This document shows positions 39,298 through 48,691 of a stretch of 64,000 nt of DNA, one piece after another; the first letter of the stretch is position 1; the number at the start of each line of letters is the position of its first letter. The stretch is taken from the NCBI RefSeq assembly GCF_005771675.1, contig NZ_VAJM01000016.1, positions 62,001-126,000 on the forward strand, written 5' to 3'. Below the pieces are notes generated by a model. The model worked only from the letters and a program-made list of their open reading frames with translations, had not been told where the DNA came from and ran no database searches. This DNA comes from Hymenobacter jeollabukensis (lineage in GTDB: Bacteria > Bacteroidota > Bacteroidia > Cytophagales > Hymenobacteraceae). The translations under genes were made by a program, and so were the position numbers.

Positions 39298-39717
39298 TCA
39301 GCGGGCAGAGCATCGGTCGCAGAGCCCTTTCAGCACCACGCCCATGTCCTGCACCTGAAACGCAGCCGGCACCTGAATGGGCGGAATGGCGACGTCGGGC
39401 AGGCAGATGGTCTGCTGGCAGCGCTGGCAATGGAAGTGTACGTGCAGGTCGTGGTGCTGCCGCGGGGTACACGCGTCCTCACAGAGCGCGTACTTGACGG
39501 CCCCACTGCCGTCTTCGATGCGGTGCACCAAACCCTTGTCGGCGAAGGTCTTTAGGGTGCGGTGCAGCGTGATGCGGTCGGCGTGCTCCATCTGCTGTTC
39601 CACGTCGGCCAAGCTGACGGCTGCCGTTTGCCGCTGCAGCAACTCCAGCACCAGCAGGCGCATCGCGGTGGGCGCTATCTGCTTCGCGGTAAGGCGGGTT
39701 TCGAGTGGGTGGGCCAT
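39298..39717 (-). CDS. Fur/Zur-family metalloregulator
   Basis: 139 residues. N-terminal winged helix (SLADVEQQMEHADRITLHRTLKTFADKGLVHRI) and the C-terminal metal sites HHDLHVHFHCQRCQQTICLP and CDRC, giving the structural zinc Cys4. In this position, inside a Zn/Cd/Cu efflux operon, a Zur-like or other metal-sensing role is likely. It starts 11 bases from the adaptor gene. Confidence 0.88.
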   Translation of the reverse strand: MAHPLETRLTAKQIAPTAMRLLVLELLQRQTAAVSLADVEQQMEHADRITLHRTLKTFADKGLVHRIEDGSGAVKYALCEDACTPRQHHDLHVHFHCQRCQQTICLPDVAIPPIQVPAAFQVQDMGVVLKGLCDRCSAR

Positions 39718-39728
39718 GCGTAACAGGT

Positions 39729-40913
39729 TTACTCTTCCTCCTCTTCCGCGTTCTTGAGCTTGCCCAGCAGCGAGTACGCCCCGTCGGTGACAAAGGTGGT
39801 GCTGGCCGATACCCCAGCGGGCAACTGCACTTCCGTGTAGCCGTCCTCGCTGCGGCCCAGCGTCACGGGCACCATGCGGTAGCGGCCGGCAGCTTCCACC
39901 GCGAAGGCGTAATTCTGCCCCGCAAACCGTACCAGCGCCCCGTTGGGCAGGGTGGTGGCGTCGCTGCGCCCGGTTTCGATGGTGGCACGCACGTACAAGC
40001 CCGGCAGAAGCGCCGGGTCATTCTCTTGATCGAGATGGCCGTGCACGCGGACGGTGCGGTCTTCGCCGATGGCGCGGCCCACCAGGTACACGTAGGCCGT
40101 CCGCTCCCGTGGACTTTCTACCGAGTCACTGGCTAATGTGAAGCGAATCAGTTGCCCTTTCTGCACCCGCGCTACGTCTTTCTCAAAGACAACCAGCTCT
40201 ACGTGCAGGTGTTCGGGGTCGACGATTTCAAACAGCGGTTCGGTGGCCGTCACGCTCTGGCCCACCGTCACGTTGACGGCCCGTACAAAACCTGCTCGTG
40301 GCGCCCGCAGCGCGGCGGTGGGTACGATGGCTCCGCCCAAGGGCAGCCCGGCGATGCGCAACTGAGCCGCCTGTGCGTTGAGCTGCACCTGCAGCGCTTC
40401 GGCTTCGGCTTGGGCGCGCTGGTAGTTTTTCAAGGGCGCCACTTCCTGCTCGTACAGTTCGCGCTGCCGGGCCAGTTCGGCATTGGCGAACTTCAGCCGG
40501 CTGCGCAACTCCAAGTACTCCTTCTGCAGAGTCACGAACTCGGGATTGCGCAGCATGGCCAGCACTTCGCCCTTGCGCACCCGCGTACCCTGCAGCAATT
40601 CCGTGCTCTGGATGTAGCCCCCGAGCGGGGCCGTGATGGACACCGCGCTTTCCGGCGGTACGTCCAGCGTACCGTTCACCGCGAGACCCGACCCCATCGG
40701 ACGGTCTTGAATACGCCCTGTTTTCAGGCTGGCGGCTTGTTGCTCGGCCGGGGAAAGCGTCACCACGTCGGTGGCTTCTTCGGCCTCGCTGGTTCCTTCC
40801 TTTACTTCCGTCGCTGCTTCCGTGGGTTCGTTCTCCGCGGTTTCGCGTTTGTCGGCGCCACAGCCGGCCAAGGTCAGGCCCAGCAGCAGCGCTAGAGTTG
40901 CTAGCTTATGCAT
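39729..40913 (-). CDS. czcB: RND efflux periplasmic adaptor (CzcB/CusB-like)
   Basis: 394 residues. Lipoprotein signal (LLLGLTLAGCGADKR, lipobox LAGC), a Glu/Thr-rich linker, then the biotinyl-lipoyl-like half motif, a coiled-coil hairpin (TLQKEYLELRSRLKFANAELARQRELYEQ) and the beta-barrel domains. It would link the CzcA pump to its outer-membrane channel. It is 18 bases after the CzcA stop. Confidence 0.9.
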   Translation of the reverse strand: MHKLATLALLLGLTLAGCGADKRETAENEPTEAATEVKEGTSEAEEATDVVTLSPAEQQAASLKTGRIQDRPMGSGLAVNGTLDVPPESAVSITAPLGGYIQSTELLQGTRVRKGEVLAMLRNPEFVTLQKEYLELRSRLKFANAELARQRELYEQEVAPLKNYQRAQAEAEALQVQLNAQAAQLRIAGLPLGGAIVPTAALRAPRAGFVRAVNVTVGQSVTATEPLFEIVDPEHLHVELVVFEKDVARVQKGQLIRFTLASDSVESPRERTAYVYLVGRAIGEDRTVRVHGHLDQENDPALLPGLYVRATIETGRSDATTLPNGALVRFAGQNYAFAVEAAGRYRMVPVTLGRSEDGYTEVQLPAGVSASTTFVTDGAYSLLGKLKNAEEEEE

Positions 40914-40931
40914 GGTTGAGGGAAAGACAGA

Positions 40932-43900
40932 CTACTGCGCAGCGGTGCCGAGCAGGTAGTCCAGGTCGATGACGGTTTGGTTGTGCTGCAGCACGGCGTC
41001 GAGGTAGGCCGTGCGCACGCTCAGGGCGCGCTCCAGGTTGAGCAGCAACTCGGAATAGGTGGTTTCGCCGGCTTTATAGGCGCGCTGGCTCAGCCGCACG
41101 ATGACGGCCGCCTGGGGCAGGGCCGTCTGCTCGTAGAACTGCACCCGCCGCTGCTGCTCCTGCAGGCGCGTGCGCAGCTCGTCCAACTGAGCTGTCGCGT
41201 CGGCCCGGTAGCGCTGGTAGGTCGCCGTCGCCGCCTGCTCTTGTAGCTTCGCCGCCTGCACGCGGGCACGTTGCGGACCCCGGATGAGCGGGATGGCGAC
41301 GCCGGCCTGCACGCTCTGGAATCGGTCGCCTGGGCCGTAGGTCACGGCGCGCCCGTCCTCTTGGTAGGTACCGCGCAGCGACTGGTTGGTGTAGCCCACG
41401 GTGACGTCGGGCAGCCCGCGGGCCTGCTCCACGCGCGTTTCGGCTTGCCGCTCCGCTATCTGCTGCCGCAGCACGCGGGCTTGGGGCGTCGCGGCGAGCA
41501 GGGCCGTATCAGCAGCAGGTACAGGAAGCAGCTGCAGCGTGCTGTCGGCTACGACGACAGGCTGCAGGGCCTGCAGCAGCGCCTGCAGTTGCCGTTGCGC
41601 CACGACGAGGTCGGCCCGGCTCTGCGCCAACAGATTCTGCGTCTCGCCCTGCTGGATGATGGCGTTGGCTGGTTCCAACCGAGCGACTTCCCCGGTCTTG
41701 AAGCGCAGTTGCGCCGACCGCAAGAACTCGGCGTAGATGCTGTCCTGGCCGCGCAGGGTGCGTAACCGATGACGGGCGTACACGGCCTGCTCGTAGCTCC
41801 GCCGAACTTGACGACGAAGCTCGGCCTGTACTTGCGCCAACTGCTGCTCCCGGCCCGCAATCTGCGCCTGACTCAGCCCCGCTTGCGCTTTGTAGTAGCC
41901 GGGCAGCGCGATGGACTGGGCGACGCTCAGCACGTTGTCGCGCTCGGGGGAGTTGACCTGACCGTAGGTGCCCAGGACGGTGGTTCTTCCCACATCGTAC
42001 GCGGTCCGGCGCAGAGCCTGCTGCGCTTCCAGGGAGCGTTGAGCGGCCTGCACGGTGCCGTTGGCTTGCAGCGCCTGCGTCACGGCTTGGTTGGCGGTGA
42101 GAGGCCCCTGCGCCCAAGCGGAAGCCGTGCTCAACAGGCCGCCACCGAGCACCAGCAGCGTTACCAGTAAGGGAGCAGGCACCGGGGTCGTAGCGGCAGG
42201 CTGCGGGGCTACCTGCGTTTCATTGCGCTCCGATAAGGCATAGAGCGCCGGCAGCACCAGCAGCGTGAGCAGCGTCGCGGTGACGAGCCCGCCTATCACG
42301 ACCGTAGCCAGTGGGCGTTGTACCTCCGCCCCGGCCGACTGAGCCAGCGCCATCGGCAGAAACCCGAGCGAGGCGACCGTCGCCGTCATCAGCACCGGGC
42401 GCAGGCGCACTTCGGTCCCGCGCAGAATCCGCTCCCGCAGGTCCGTGACGCCTTCGGCTTTGAGCTGGTTGAAGTAGCCGATGAGCACGATGCCGTTGAG
42501 CACCGCCACCCCGAAGAGGGCGATGAACCCCACGCCGGCCGAGATGCTGAACGGCATGCCGCGCAACCACAGCGCGACCACGCCGCCGATGGCCGAGAGC
42601 GGAATGGCTGTGAAAATCAGCGCGGCCTGCTTGAGCGAGCGGAAGGTGAAGAACAGCAGCACGAAGATGAGCCCTAGCGCCACCGGCACGGCGATGCTCA
42701 GCCGCTCGGTGGCCTGGCGCAGGTTCTCGAACTGCCCGCCGTAGGTGGTGTAGTAGCCCGGCGCGAGCTTCAGCTGCCGGTCTACTTTGCTGCGCAACTC
42801 CTGCACCACGGTTTCGACATCGCGGCCGCGCACGTTGAAGGCCACGGTGATGCGGCGTTTGGCGTCGTCGCGTTGAATCTGATTGGGGCCTTCCTGCAGG
42901 TCCACGGTCGCGACCTGCTCCAAGGGCACCTGCTCCCCGGTAGGCGCAGCAATGAGCAGCTGGCGCACGTTGTTGATGTTTTGGCGCAGCTCGGGCCGGA
43001 GCCGGAGCACCACGTCGAAACGGCGTTCCTGCTCGAACAGCTGCCCGGCGCTTTGCCCGGCGAAGGCCGTCTGCACGGTGCGGTTGACTTCGTCGGCGTT
43101 CAGCCCGAAGCGGGCCATGCGGTTGCGATCCAGCTTCACCACGATCTGCGGCAGCCCGGTTACCTCTTCCACGTACACGTCCTCGGCACCTGGTACTTGG
43201 CGAACCAGTGCGGCGGCCTGCCGGGCGTACAACGCCAGCTGCTGCAGGTCCTCGCCGTAGATTTTTAGCACCACGTCCTGCTTGGCCCCGCTGATGAGCT
43301 CGTTGAAGCGCATCTGGATGGGCTGCTGGAAGCCGAACGTGACGCCAGGAATGACGCTGACGGCTTCGGCCATCTTCTCGGCCAACTCCTCGCGGGTGTC
43401 GGCCGACGTCCACTGCTCTTGCGGCTTGAGCACGACCATCACATCGGCTGCTTCCACCGGCATCGGGTCGGTAGGTATCTCAGCCGCACCAATCTTGGCT
43501 ACCACTTCCTTCACCTCGGGGAACTGCCGCTTCAGGATGGCGGCGGCCTGCTGGCTCTTGTCAACGGTGTAGCTCAGCGACGAGCCGGTAAGCGTGCGCA
43601 TCTCCACGGCGAAGTCGCCTTCGGTGAGCTGCGGGATAAACTCGCCGCCCAACGTGCGGAACAGCAACAGCGCGCCCCCGAACAAGGCGACGGCGGTGGT
43701 CAGCACGACGGCTTTGTGACCGAGTGCCCACGTCACCAGCGGCCGGTAGCGGGCTTCCAGCCAGCGCATCATCCGGTCGGAGAAGGTCGTCTGGTACCGC
43801 GTGTCCCGGCTGAGGGCCAGCGCCGACATCATGGGCACGTAGGTCAGCGACAGGATGAAGGCACCCAGGATGGCGAAGGCGACCGTCTCGGCCATCGGGC

Positions 43901-45338
43901 GGAACATCTTGCCCTCGATGCCGGCCAGCGCCAGCAGCGGCAGGTACACGATGAGAATGATGATTTCCCCGAAGGCGGCCGAGGAGCGAATCTGGGAGGC
44001 GGCCTGGTAGGTCTCGTCGTTCATTTCCTGCTGCGTCAGCCGCCCACCGGCGGCGTGGCCGGGCGCGTGGCCCGCGTGCAGGCGGTGCACAATGGCTTCC
44101 ACGATGATGACCGCCCCGTCGACAATCAGCCCGAAGTCGATGGCACCCAGGCTCATCAGGTTGCCCGACACGCCGAACAGGCGCATCAGGCTGATGGCGA
44201 AGAGCATGGAGAGCGGAATCACGGAGGCTACTACCAAGCCGGCGCGCCAGTTGCCCAGGAACAGCACCAGCACGAAAACGACGATGAGCGCACCCTCGAT
44301 GAGGTTCTTGCTGACTGTGTGGATGGCGCGGCCCACCAGGTCGGAGCGGTCCAGGTAGACGTCGATGGTGACGCCCTCGGGCAGGGACTTGCGCACCGTC
44401 GCCATGCGCTCCTTCACCGCTTGAATGACCTCATTGGCGTTGGCGCCCTTGAGCATCAGTACAATGCCACCGGTGACCTCGCCCTCGTCGTTGCGGGTCA
44501 TGGCGCCGTAGCGAACGGCCGAGCCCAGGCGAACCTCGGCCACGTCGCGCACCAGCACGGGCAACCCGCCTTGGGTATTGCGCACCACGATGTTGCCCAG
44601 GTCGGCGGCATTCTCGGCCAAGCCTTCCGTGCGGATGAAGTACGCCGATGGTTTTTGGTCGAGGTAGGCGCCCCCGGCGTTCTGGTTGTTGCGCGAGACG
44701 GCCTGGTAGACCTGGTCCACCGTCACGTGCAGGGAGCGGAGCCGGGTCGGGTCCAGCGCAATTTCGTACTGCTTGAGCTGGCCGCCAAAGCTGGCGACGT
44801 CGGCCACGCCGGGCGTGCCCAGCAACTGCCGCCGCACAATCCAGTCCTGAATCGTGCGCAGCTCGCGGGCGTCAAAGCGCTTCTCGTAGCCGGGCTTGGG
44901 GCGCACCAGGTACTGGTACACCTCGCCCAGGCCGGTGCTCACGGGTGCCAGTTCGGGTCGGCCGATGCTCTCGGGAATTTGGCTTTCCGCTTCCCGCAGC
45001 CGCTCGGCTACTTGCTGGCGTGCCCAGTAGATATCAATCTTGTCTTCAAAGACGATGGTGACCACGGAGAGGCCGAAGCGCGAGAACGAGCGCACTTCCT
45101 CGCGGCCCGGAATGGTAGCCACGCTCTGCTCGATGGGGAAGGATACCAGTCGCTCGATGTCGCCGGCAGCCAGCGACGGGGCCACGGTGTAGACGACGAC
45201 TTGGTTGGTGGTGATGTCGGGTACCGCGTCAATCGGCAGCCGGCTCAGGGAGTAGCCGCCCCAGGCGACCAGCGCCAACGTGAGCAGCCCGATGATGAGC
45301 TTGTTGTGGATGGAAAAATGAATCAGCCGGTCGAACAT
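40932..45338 (-). CDS. czcA: CzcA/CusA heavy-metal RND pump fused to a TolC-like channel
   Basis: 1468 residues. Residues 1 to about 1035 are a complete HME-type RND pump (start MFDRLIHFSIHNKLIIGLLT, LGAIDFGLIVDGAVIIVEAI in helix 4 with the proton-relay Asp pair, LRPVLMTATVASLGFLPMAL). A second hydrophobic segment around 1050-1072 ends in an ASAWAQ signal-peptidase-like site, after which about 390 residues form a TolC-family channel with repeated coiled coils. Such fusions are frequent in Bacteroidota. The preceding DUF6660 gene and the following czcB belong to the same operon. Confidence 0.92.
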   Translation of the reverse strand: MFDRLIHFSIHNKLIIGLLTLALVAWGGYSLSRLPIDAVPDITTNQVVVYTVAPSLAAGDIERLVSFPIEQSVATIPGREEVRSFSRFGLSVVTIVFEDKIDIYWARQQVAERLREAESQIPESIGRPELAPVSTGLGEVYQYLVRPKPGYEKRFDARELRTIQDWIVRRQLLGTPGVADVASFGGQLKQYEIALDPTRLRSLHVTVDQVYQAVSRNNQNAGGAYLDQKPSAYFIRTEGLAENAADLGNIVVRNTQGGLPVLVRDVAEVRLGSAVRYGAMTRNDEGEVTGGIVLMLKGANANEVIQAVKERMATVRKSLPEGVTIDVYLDRSDLVGRAIHTVSKNLIEGALIVVFVLVLFLGNWRAGLVVASVIPLSMLFAISLMRLFGVSGNLMSLGAIDFGLIVDGAVIIVEAIVHRLHAGHAPGHAAGGRLTQQEMNDETYQAASQIRSSAAFGEIIILIVYLPLLALAGIEGKMFRPMAETVAFAILGAFILSLTYVPMMSALALSRDTRYQTTFSDRMMRWLEARYRPLVTWALGHKAVVLTTAVALFGGALLLFRTLGGEFIPQLTEGDFAVEMRTLTGSSLSYTVDKSQQAAAILKRQFPEVKEVVAKIGAAEIPTDPMPVEAADVMVVLKPQEQWTSADTREELAEKMAEAVSVIPGVTFGFQQPIQMRFNELISGAKQDVVLKIYGEDLQQLALYARQAAALVRQVPGAEDVYVEEVTGLPQIVVKLDRNRMARFGLNADEVNRTVQTAFAGQSAGQLFEQERRFDVVLRLRPELRQNINNVRQLLIAAPTGEQVPLEQVATVDLQEGPNQIQRDDAKRRITVAFNVRGRDVETVVQELRSKVDRQLKLAPGYYTTYGGQFENLRQATERLSIAVPVALGLIFVLLFFTFRSLKQAALIFTAIPLSAIGGVVALWLRGMPFSISAGVGFIALFGVAVLNGIVLIGYFNQLKAEGVTDLRERILRGTEVRLRPVLMTATVASLGFLPMALAQSAGAEVQRPLATVVIGGLVTATLLTLLVLPALYALSERNETQVAPQPAATTPVPAPLLVTLLVLGGGLLSTASAWAQGPLTANQAVTQALQANGTVQAAQRSLEAQQALRRTAYDVGRTTVLGTYGQVNSPERDNVLSVAQSIALPGYYKAQAGLSQAQIAGREQQLAQVQAELRRQVRRSYEQAVYARHRLRTLRGQDSIYAEFLRSAQLRFKTGEVARLEPANAIIQQGETQNLLAQSRADLVVAQRQLQALLQALQPVVVADSTLQLLPVPAADTALLAATPQARVLRQQIAERQAETRVEQARGLPDVTVGYTNQSLRGTYQEDGRAVTYGPGDRFQSVQAGVAIPLIRGPQRARVQAAKLQEQAATATYQRYRADATAQLDELRTRLQEQQRRVQFYEQTALPQAAVIVRLSQRAYKAGETTYSELLLNLERALSVRTAYLDAVLQHNQTVIDLDYLLGTAAQ

Positions 45339-45518
45339 ACCGCTGCATGGGGCTAAAGTCTAACGCTTCCGTAAAGGCCCTGCTGCTCAGTGGTTCCAGC
45401 TGCACCAGCGGGAACGCCGAGGGAACGCACCCCGGTTTGGCATCATGCACCGAAGCACGACGAGCTCAGCGCACCAAGCCGCCCATTGAGGGGGGTAAGC
45501 AGGAAATGAAGGGAAGGG
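45339..45518. other. Gap between DUF6660 and czcA genes
   Basis: 180 bases with no gene or clear terminator; probably leader sequence within the metal operon. Confidence 0.4.
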
Positions 45519-45848
45519 TTAGGCCCGCGGCGGTTGCCACACGGCCTTGGGTGCCTGCGTCAAAGCAGCCACGACGAACTGCGCGTGGCGGGTAGCAGAG
45601 CCCCAATCAGGCAGCTGTTCTGCTACCGGAGGACGAAGCACCGTTGCCGGCACCACCGCCCCGCCGCAGCAATGGCATTGACACAGCGGTGAACACCAGT
45701 CGCCCAATTCGCCGGCGGCACAGTCAGCGTGCGAAGCGGCGGCAACGACAGTCTGCGTCTGGTCATTGCACGCGACAGCCTCGTCGGCGCAGCTCATGCA
45801 CGCGAGGAAGGCGAAGTAGACGGCGAAGAACAGAGCGAGCAGACGCAT
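45519..45848 (-). CDS. DUF6660-family metal-resistance-associated protein
   Basis: 109 residues from the ATG at 45848 (MRLLALFFAVYFAFLACMSC); a start three codons earlier is possible. Signal peptide or membrane anchor, then a cysteine-rich part ending CSPLCQCHCCGG. Proteins of this kind precede CzcA-type operons in many Bacteroidota. Role unknown, probably periplasmic metal binding. A -7 element lies only seven bases upstream, so the mRNA may be almost leaderless. Confidence 0.75.
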   Translation of the reverse strand: MRLLALFFAVYFAFLACMSCADEAVACNDQTQTVVAAASHADCAAGELGDWCSPLCQCHCCGGAVVPATVLRPPVAEQLPDWGSATRHAQFVVAALTQAPKAVWQPPRA

Positions 45849-45854
45849 GTAGGG

Positions 45855-45896
45855 CAAAGGTAAGTGTCAGGAGACAATAGTTACCCGCGACTATCG
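45855..45896 (-). promoter_or_regulatory. Promoter and operator candidate of the metal operon
   Basis: On the minus strand TACCTTTG (complement of 45855-45862) matches TAnnTTTG. CAATAGT-N8-ACTATCG at 45875-45896 is an inverted repeat with one mismatch located where a repressor such as the operon's own Fur-family protein could bind. Confidence 0.5.
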
Positions 45897-45969
45897 GCTA
45901 AACGTGAGATTGGTTGCTTGTGTAAGAGCCCCTAGCGTTTAATCAAACAGCCTTTTTTATGTTGGTACT

Positions 45970-45983
45970 TTGCCGGTCGGCAA
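45970..45983. repeat. Perfect palindrome TTGCCGGTCGGCAA
   Basis: Six-bp arms around GT, 47 bases beyond the stop of the tyrosine recombinase gene. It could be a recombination or operator site. Confidence 0.35.
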
Positions 45984-46029
45984 CAATAGTCAGGTAACGT
46001 ATAGACTTAACTCTTAACAAAGACCAGCG

Positions 46030-47049
46030 TTACAAGCCGATGTTCTGAGCGGCGTTATCGGCAATAACGTCGTTGTTGCGCTGGTAGCGTTCCACCATGG
46101 CCGTTGATTTATGCTTGGTCTGGTTCATGATGGACTTGGTGTTTTGCCCGGTGCGCACGGCTTCCGTCACGAAGGAGGCCCGCAGGGAGTGCGCTGTAAT
46201 GCGGTTGCTCCGGTCCCCGGGCTTGCGCGAGTTAACGGTATCGTCCAAGTAGCGCTGCACCAGCTTGTTGACGGCCGCGCCGGCGAGGCGCCGCTCGCTG
46301 AGCTTGGGCTGGCTGTGCTTGGAAGCCCCTACCAGGCGCACGAACACGGGGCCGGTGGTGCGGTTGAGTTTGTCGCGCCAGGCCTCGAAGGCGCGAATCG
46401 GACACGTCAGCGGCGAAGGGGAGTAGAACAGCGCCTTTTCCTCGCGGTTGCCTTCTTGGTTGGTCTTGGAACGCGGCAGGGTGACGACGAGGGCGCCGTC
46501 GCGCAGCTCGAAGTGTTCCAGATCCAGGGCCACCAGCTCGGAGCGCCGGAATGCGCCGCTGAAGCCGATGAGCAGCAGGGCCCGGTCGCGCAGGCCCTGC
46601 AGCGTCGAGGTGTCGATGCTGGCCACCGTCTTTTTCAACCGCGCTACCGTAAAGGCTTTGGCCTGCCGCTGGGTCTTGCCCACCTTCCGGTTGATGCCCT
46701 TCAGTACCACGGCGAGCATCGCGTCTTTCGGCGGCAGCAGCCCGGCCAGCTCGTGCGCTTTGTTGATGGCCGCTACGCGCCGGTGAATGGTGCTGAGCTT
46801 CTTGCCGGACTCGGCCAGGGAGGCGGCATAATCGGCCAGCACCGCCGGCGTCATCGGCAGCAGCGGAGTGCCCGGGTGTTTGGTCCCCAACCAGGTAATC
46901 ACCTGCTTTAGATCCGACTGGTACGCGCGCTGGGTATTGGCCGCTCCGTGCAGGCCGGCGTGCGCGTAGCTGGCTGTCGTTTCGTCCAGGCCCTGGTACG
47001 AGGCCGGTAGGAGCGGGGCAACAGCAGTCGAGGGAAGCAGATCAGCCAT
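46030..47049 (-). CDS. Tyrosine recombinase / integrase
   Basis: 339 residues. N-terminal SAM-like core-binding domain (NTQRAYQSDLKQVITWLG) and a catalytic domain with the Arg of FSGAFRRSELVAL, the Lys of PRSKTNQEG, HSLRASF (His-x-x-Arg) and the nucleophile Tyr in STAMVERYQR. Could resolve plasmid multimers or integrate cassettes. No obvious core site beside it. ATG 47049 is preceded by the leader motif at 47063-47078. Confidence 0.88.
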   Translation of the reverse strand: MADLLPSTAVAPLLPASYQGLDETTASYAHAGLHGAANTQRAYQSDLKQVITWLGTKHPGTPLLPMTPAVLADYAASLAESGKKLSTIHRRVAAINKAHELAGLLPPKDAMLAVVLKGINRKVGKTQRQAKAFTVARLKKTVASIDTSTLQGLRDRALLLIGFSGAFRRSELVALDLEHFELRDGALVVTLPRSKTNQEGNREEKALFYSPSPLTCPIRAFEAWRDKLNRTTGPVFVRLVGASKHSQPKLSERRLAGAAVNKLVQRYLDDTVNSRKPGDRSNRITAHSLRASFVTEAVRTGQNTKSIMNQTKHKSTAMVERYQRNNDVIADNAAQNIGL

Positions 47050-47062
47050 GAAAACAAGAGGG

Positions 47063-47078
47063 GGCTGTAGGGGGAAAA
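47063..47078 (-). promoter_or_regulatory. Leader motif variant TTTTCCCCCTACAGCC
   Basis: Minus strand, 13 bases before the recombinase ATG at 47049; one base differs from the CTACTGCC form. Confidence 0.3.
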
Positions 47079-47091
47079 TGGAAAACGGCCG

Positions 47092-47613
47092 CTAGGCCGT
47101 CGTTGTGGAGGAAGCAGAGCTGCGGGGCTCGAAAGCATCCCGCACTTTGTTGCGGCGCATCCGGTGCACCCACGTTCCGCCCACAAGCAGGCCCAGGCCC
47201 CACGAGAGGTAGAGTTGAAGGGGAAAGCCCAGCGCAGAGGGCTGCGGCTCGTAAAACGACCAGGAGGCCAGCAGCAGCGCGCCCAGCAGGCCCAGGCCGA
47301 CAACCGCCAGTTTGTTCTGCGCCTGGGTGTAGCGGAACAGCACCAGGCCGGAGGCCTCGCGCACCAGCACGACGAGCAGCCCCAGCGTCACCATCCACTC
47401 GACGGGAAAAGGCGGCAGGCCACCCAGCGCGTCGCGCATGAGCACCAGCGTAGGCACCCCGAGCAGCACCAGCCACCCAGCCCGCAACAGCAGGAAGGTG
47501 CGGTGGTTGTAGCGCAGGCCTCCGGCAATCCGGTAAGCGTAGTGCAACAGGCCCACCTGAACGGCGGCCACTACCAGGGGAAGAAGAATCAGGAGCAGGT
47601 CGGGCTGTAACAT
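47092..47613 (-). CDS. Membrane protein, unknown function
   Basis: 173 residues from the ATG at 47613 (MLQPDLLLILLPLVVAAV). Five hydrophobic segments and a basic C-terminal tail (HRMRRNKVRDAFEP). No domain recognised. Precedes the recombinase gene on the same strand, 42 bases apart. Confidence 0.65.
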   Translation of the reverse strand: MLQPDLLLILLPLVVAAVQVGLLHYAYRIAGGLRYNHRTFLLLRAGWLVLLGVPTLVLMRDALGGLPPFPVEWMVTLGLLVVLVREASGLVLFRYTQAQNKLAVVGLGLLGALLLASWSFYEPQPSALGFPLQLYLSWGLGLLVGGTWVHRMRRNKVRDAFEPRSSASSTTTA

Positions 47614-47771
47614 GGCCGGAGGCAGGTAACGAAGGTAAACAATCAAATAATTATCGGTCCTTCATATATGCGCAAATAACATGCCTTAGATAGCGTTTTT
47701 GCGGGTTTTTCGGGCCAATAACTGAACTTTTTTTGCATTGTTTCCAGTGCCGGCGCGGCTTATAAAACCTA

Positions 47772-48131
47772 TTAGTTCAGCCAGGAAAACACCTGGTCGA
47801 CGCGCACGGGCAAGGACTGGTAGACGAGCAGCGAGGCGCCGAACACCAGGGCAACGATGCAGATAATCACGGCCACCAGCCGAGCTGGTTGGTGCAGGTG
47901 CCAGGGCAGGCGCTTGATCATCACGCTCAGGTACTGCATCAAGGCGACCGACAGGACGAAGGTGCTCACCAGCAGGTGCAGCAGCACCAGCAAGTGAACC
48001 GCGCCCAGGCTGAGCCGGGGCAGGGTGGTGCGCAGGGCCGCGTAGAGCAGCGGCAGCGCCATGCTGGCCAGGGCCCAGTAAGCGCGTTTGGTGGGGCGCA
48101 GTTGCTGCGCGGAGTTGAGGGCAAAGAACAT
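47772..48131 (-). CDS. Small membrane protein
   Basis: 119 residues with three hydrophobic segments (about 19-37, 45-66, 84-105). Last of four consecutive small membrane-protein genes (48967 to 47772). Function unknown. Confidence 0.65.
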   Translation of the reverse strand: MFFALNSAQQLRPTKRAYWALASMALPLLYAALRTTLPRLSLGAVHLLVLLHLLVSTFVLSVALMQYLSVMIKRLPWHLHQPARLVAVIICIVALVFGASLLVYQSLPVRVDQVFSWLN

Positions 48132-48143
48132 AGCTGGAAGAAA

Positions 48144-48314
48144 TTAAGGTTGGCGAAGTCGAGAGGTGCCGCGGGTGTGCGGAGGGTATTTGCGCCGGTG
48201 GCGCGGGCTGCGTGCGCGGCCGACGAGCAGGACCAGGCCCGCTACGACGGCAGCACCCAGTGCCCAGGGCGCCAGGTGCTGCGGTGCAGGAAGCAGAATC
48301 AAGGCCCAGCTCAT
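48144..48314 (-). CDS. Single-span membrane protein, 56 residues
   Basis: ATG 48314 to TAA 48144: MSWALILLPAPQHLAPWALG, then one long hydrophobic helix and a strongly basic tail (GRARSPRHRRKYPPHTRG). It fills the gap between the genes at 48319 and 48131, with spacings of 4 and 12 bases, so it belongs to the same operon. Too short for default gene calls. Confidence 0.6.
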   Translation of the reverse strand: MSWALILLPAPQHLAPWALGAAVVAGLVLLVGRARSPRHRRKYPPHTRGTSRLRQP

Positions 48315-48318
48315 GTCC

Positions 48319-48627
48319 TTACCAGCCGAGCGGGCGTAGACGGTACCAGAGGCGCAGCGCCGTATCGGCTGCTAGTACCAAGCTTAGCACTACCCAAGTG
48401 ACGCCGGCCGTCACGCTGGCCAGCAGCTGCCAGGTCGGCGACACGAACGAGCGAAACGTGAGCAGTACCACCAGGGAAAAGACGATGGCGCCGGCCAGCA
48501 GCCGGAAGGTCCAGCTGGGCAGCAGCTTGGGAGCTGGGTGCAGCAGCAGCAGCACGCCGGCCAGGACGGCGACCTGCAGGCTGGAAGCCAAGGAGAGTTC
48601 GGAAAGTGCGTCGAGGTGTTCCATCAT
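48319..48627 (-). CDS. Small membrane protein
   Basis: 102 residues from the ATG at 48627 (MMEHLDALSELSLA). Three hydrophobic segments. Part of the four-gene membrane-protein run; no family recognised. Confidence 0.65.
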   Translation of the reverse strand: MMEHLDALSELSLASSLQVAVLAGVLLLLHPAPKLLPSWTFRLLAGAIVFSLVVLLTFRSFVSPTWQLLASVTAGVTWVVLSLVLAADTALRLWYRLRPLGW

Positions 48628-48691
48628 CGGAAAGACTTGTGAGGGTGGTAGAATTGAATCGTTGAGTAAAGGCGCCGGGCACGTAGCCTTG

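Noticed and set aside
43419-45356. 645-residue plus-strand open frame opposite czcA
   Set aside because: His/Gly/Gln-rich antisense shadow of a highly conserved pump gene.
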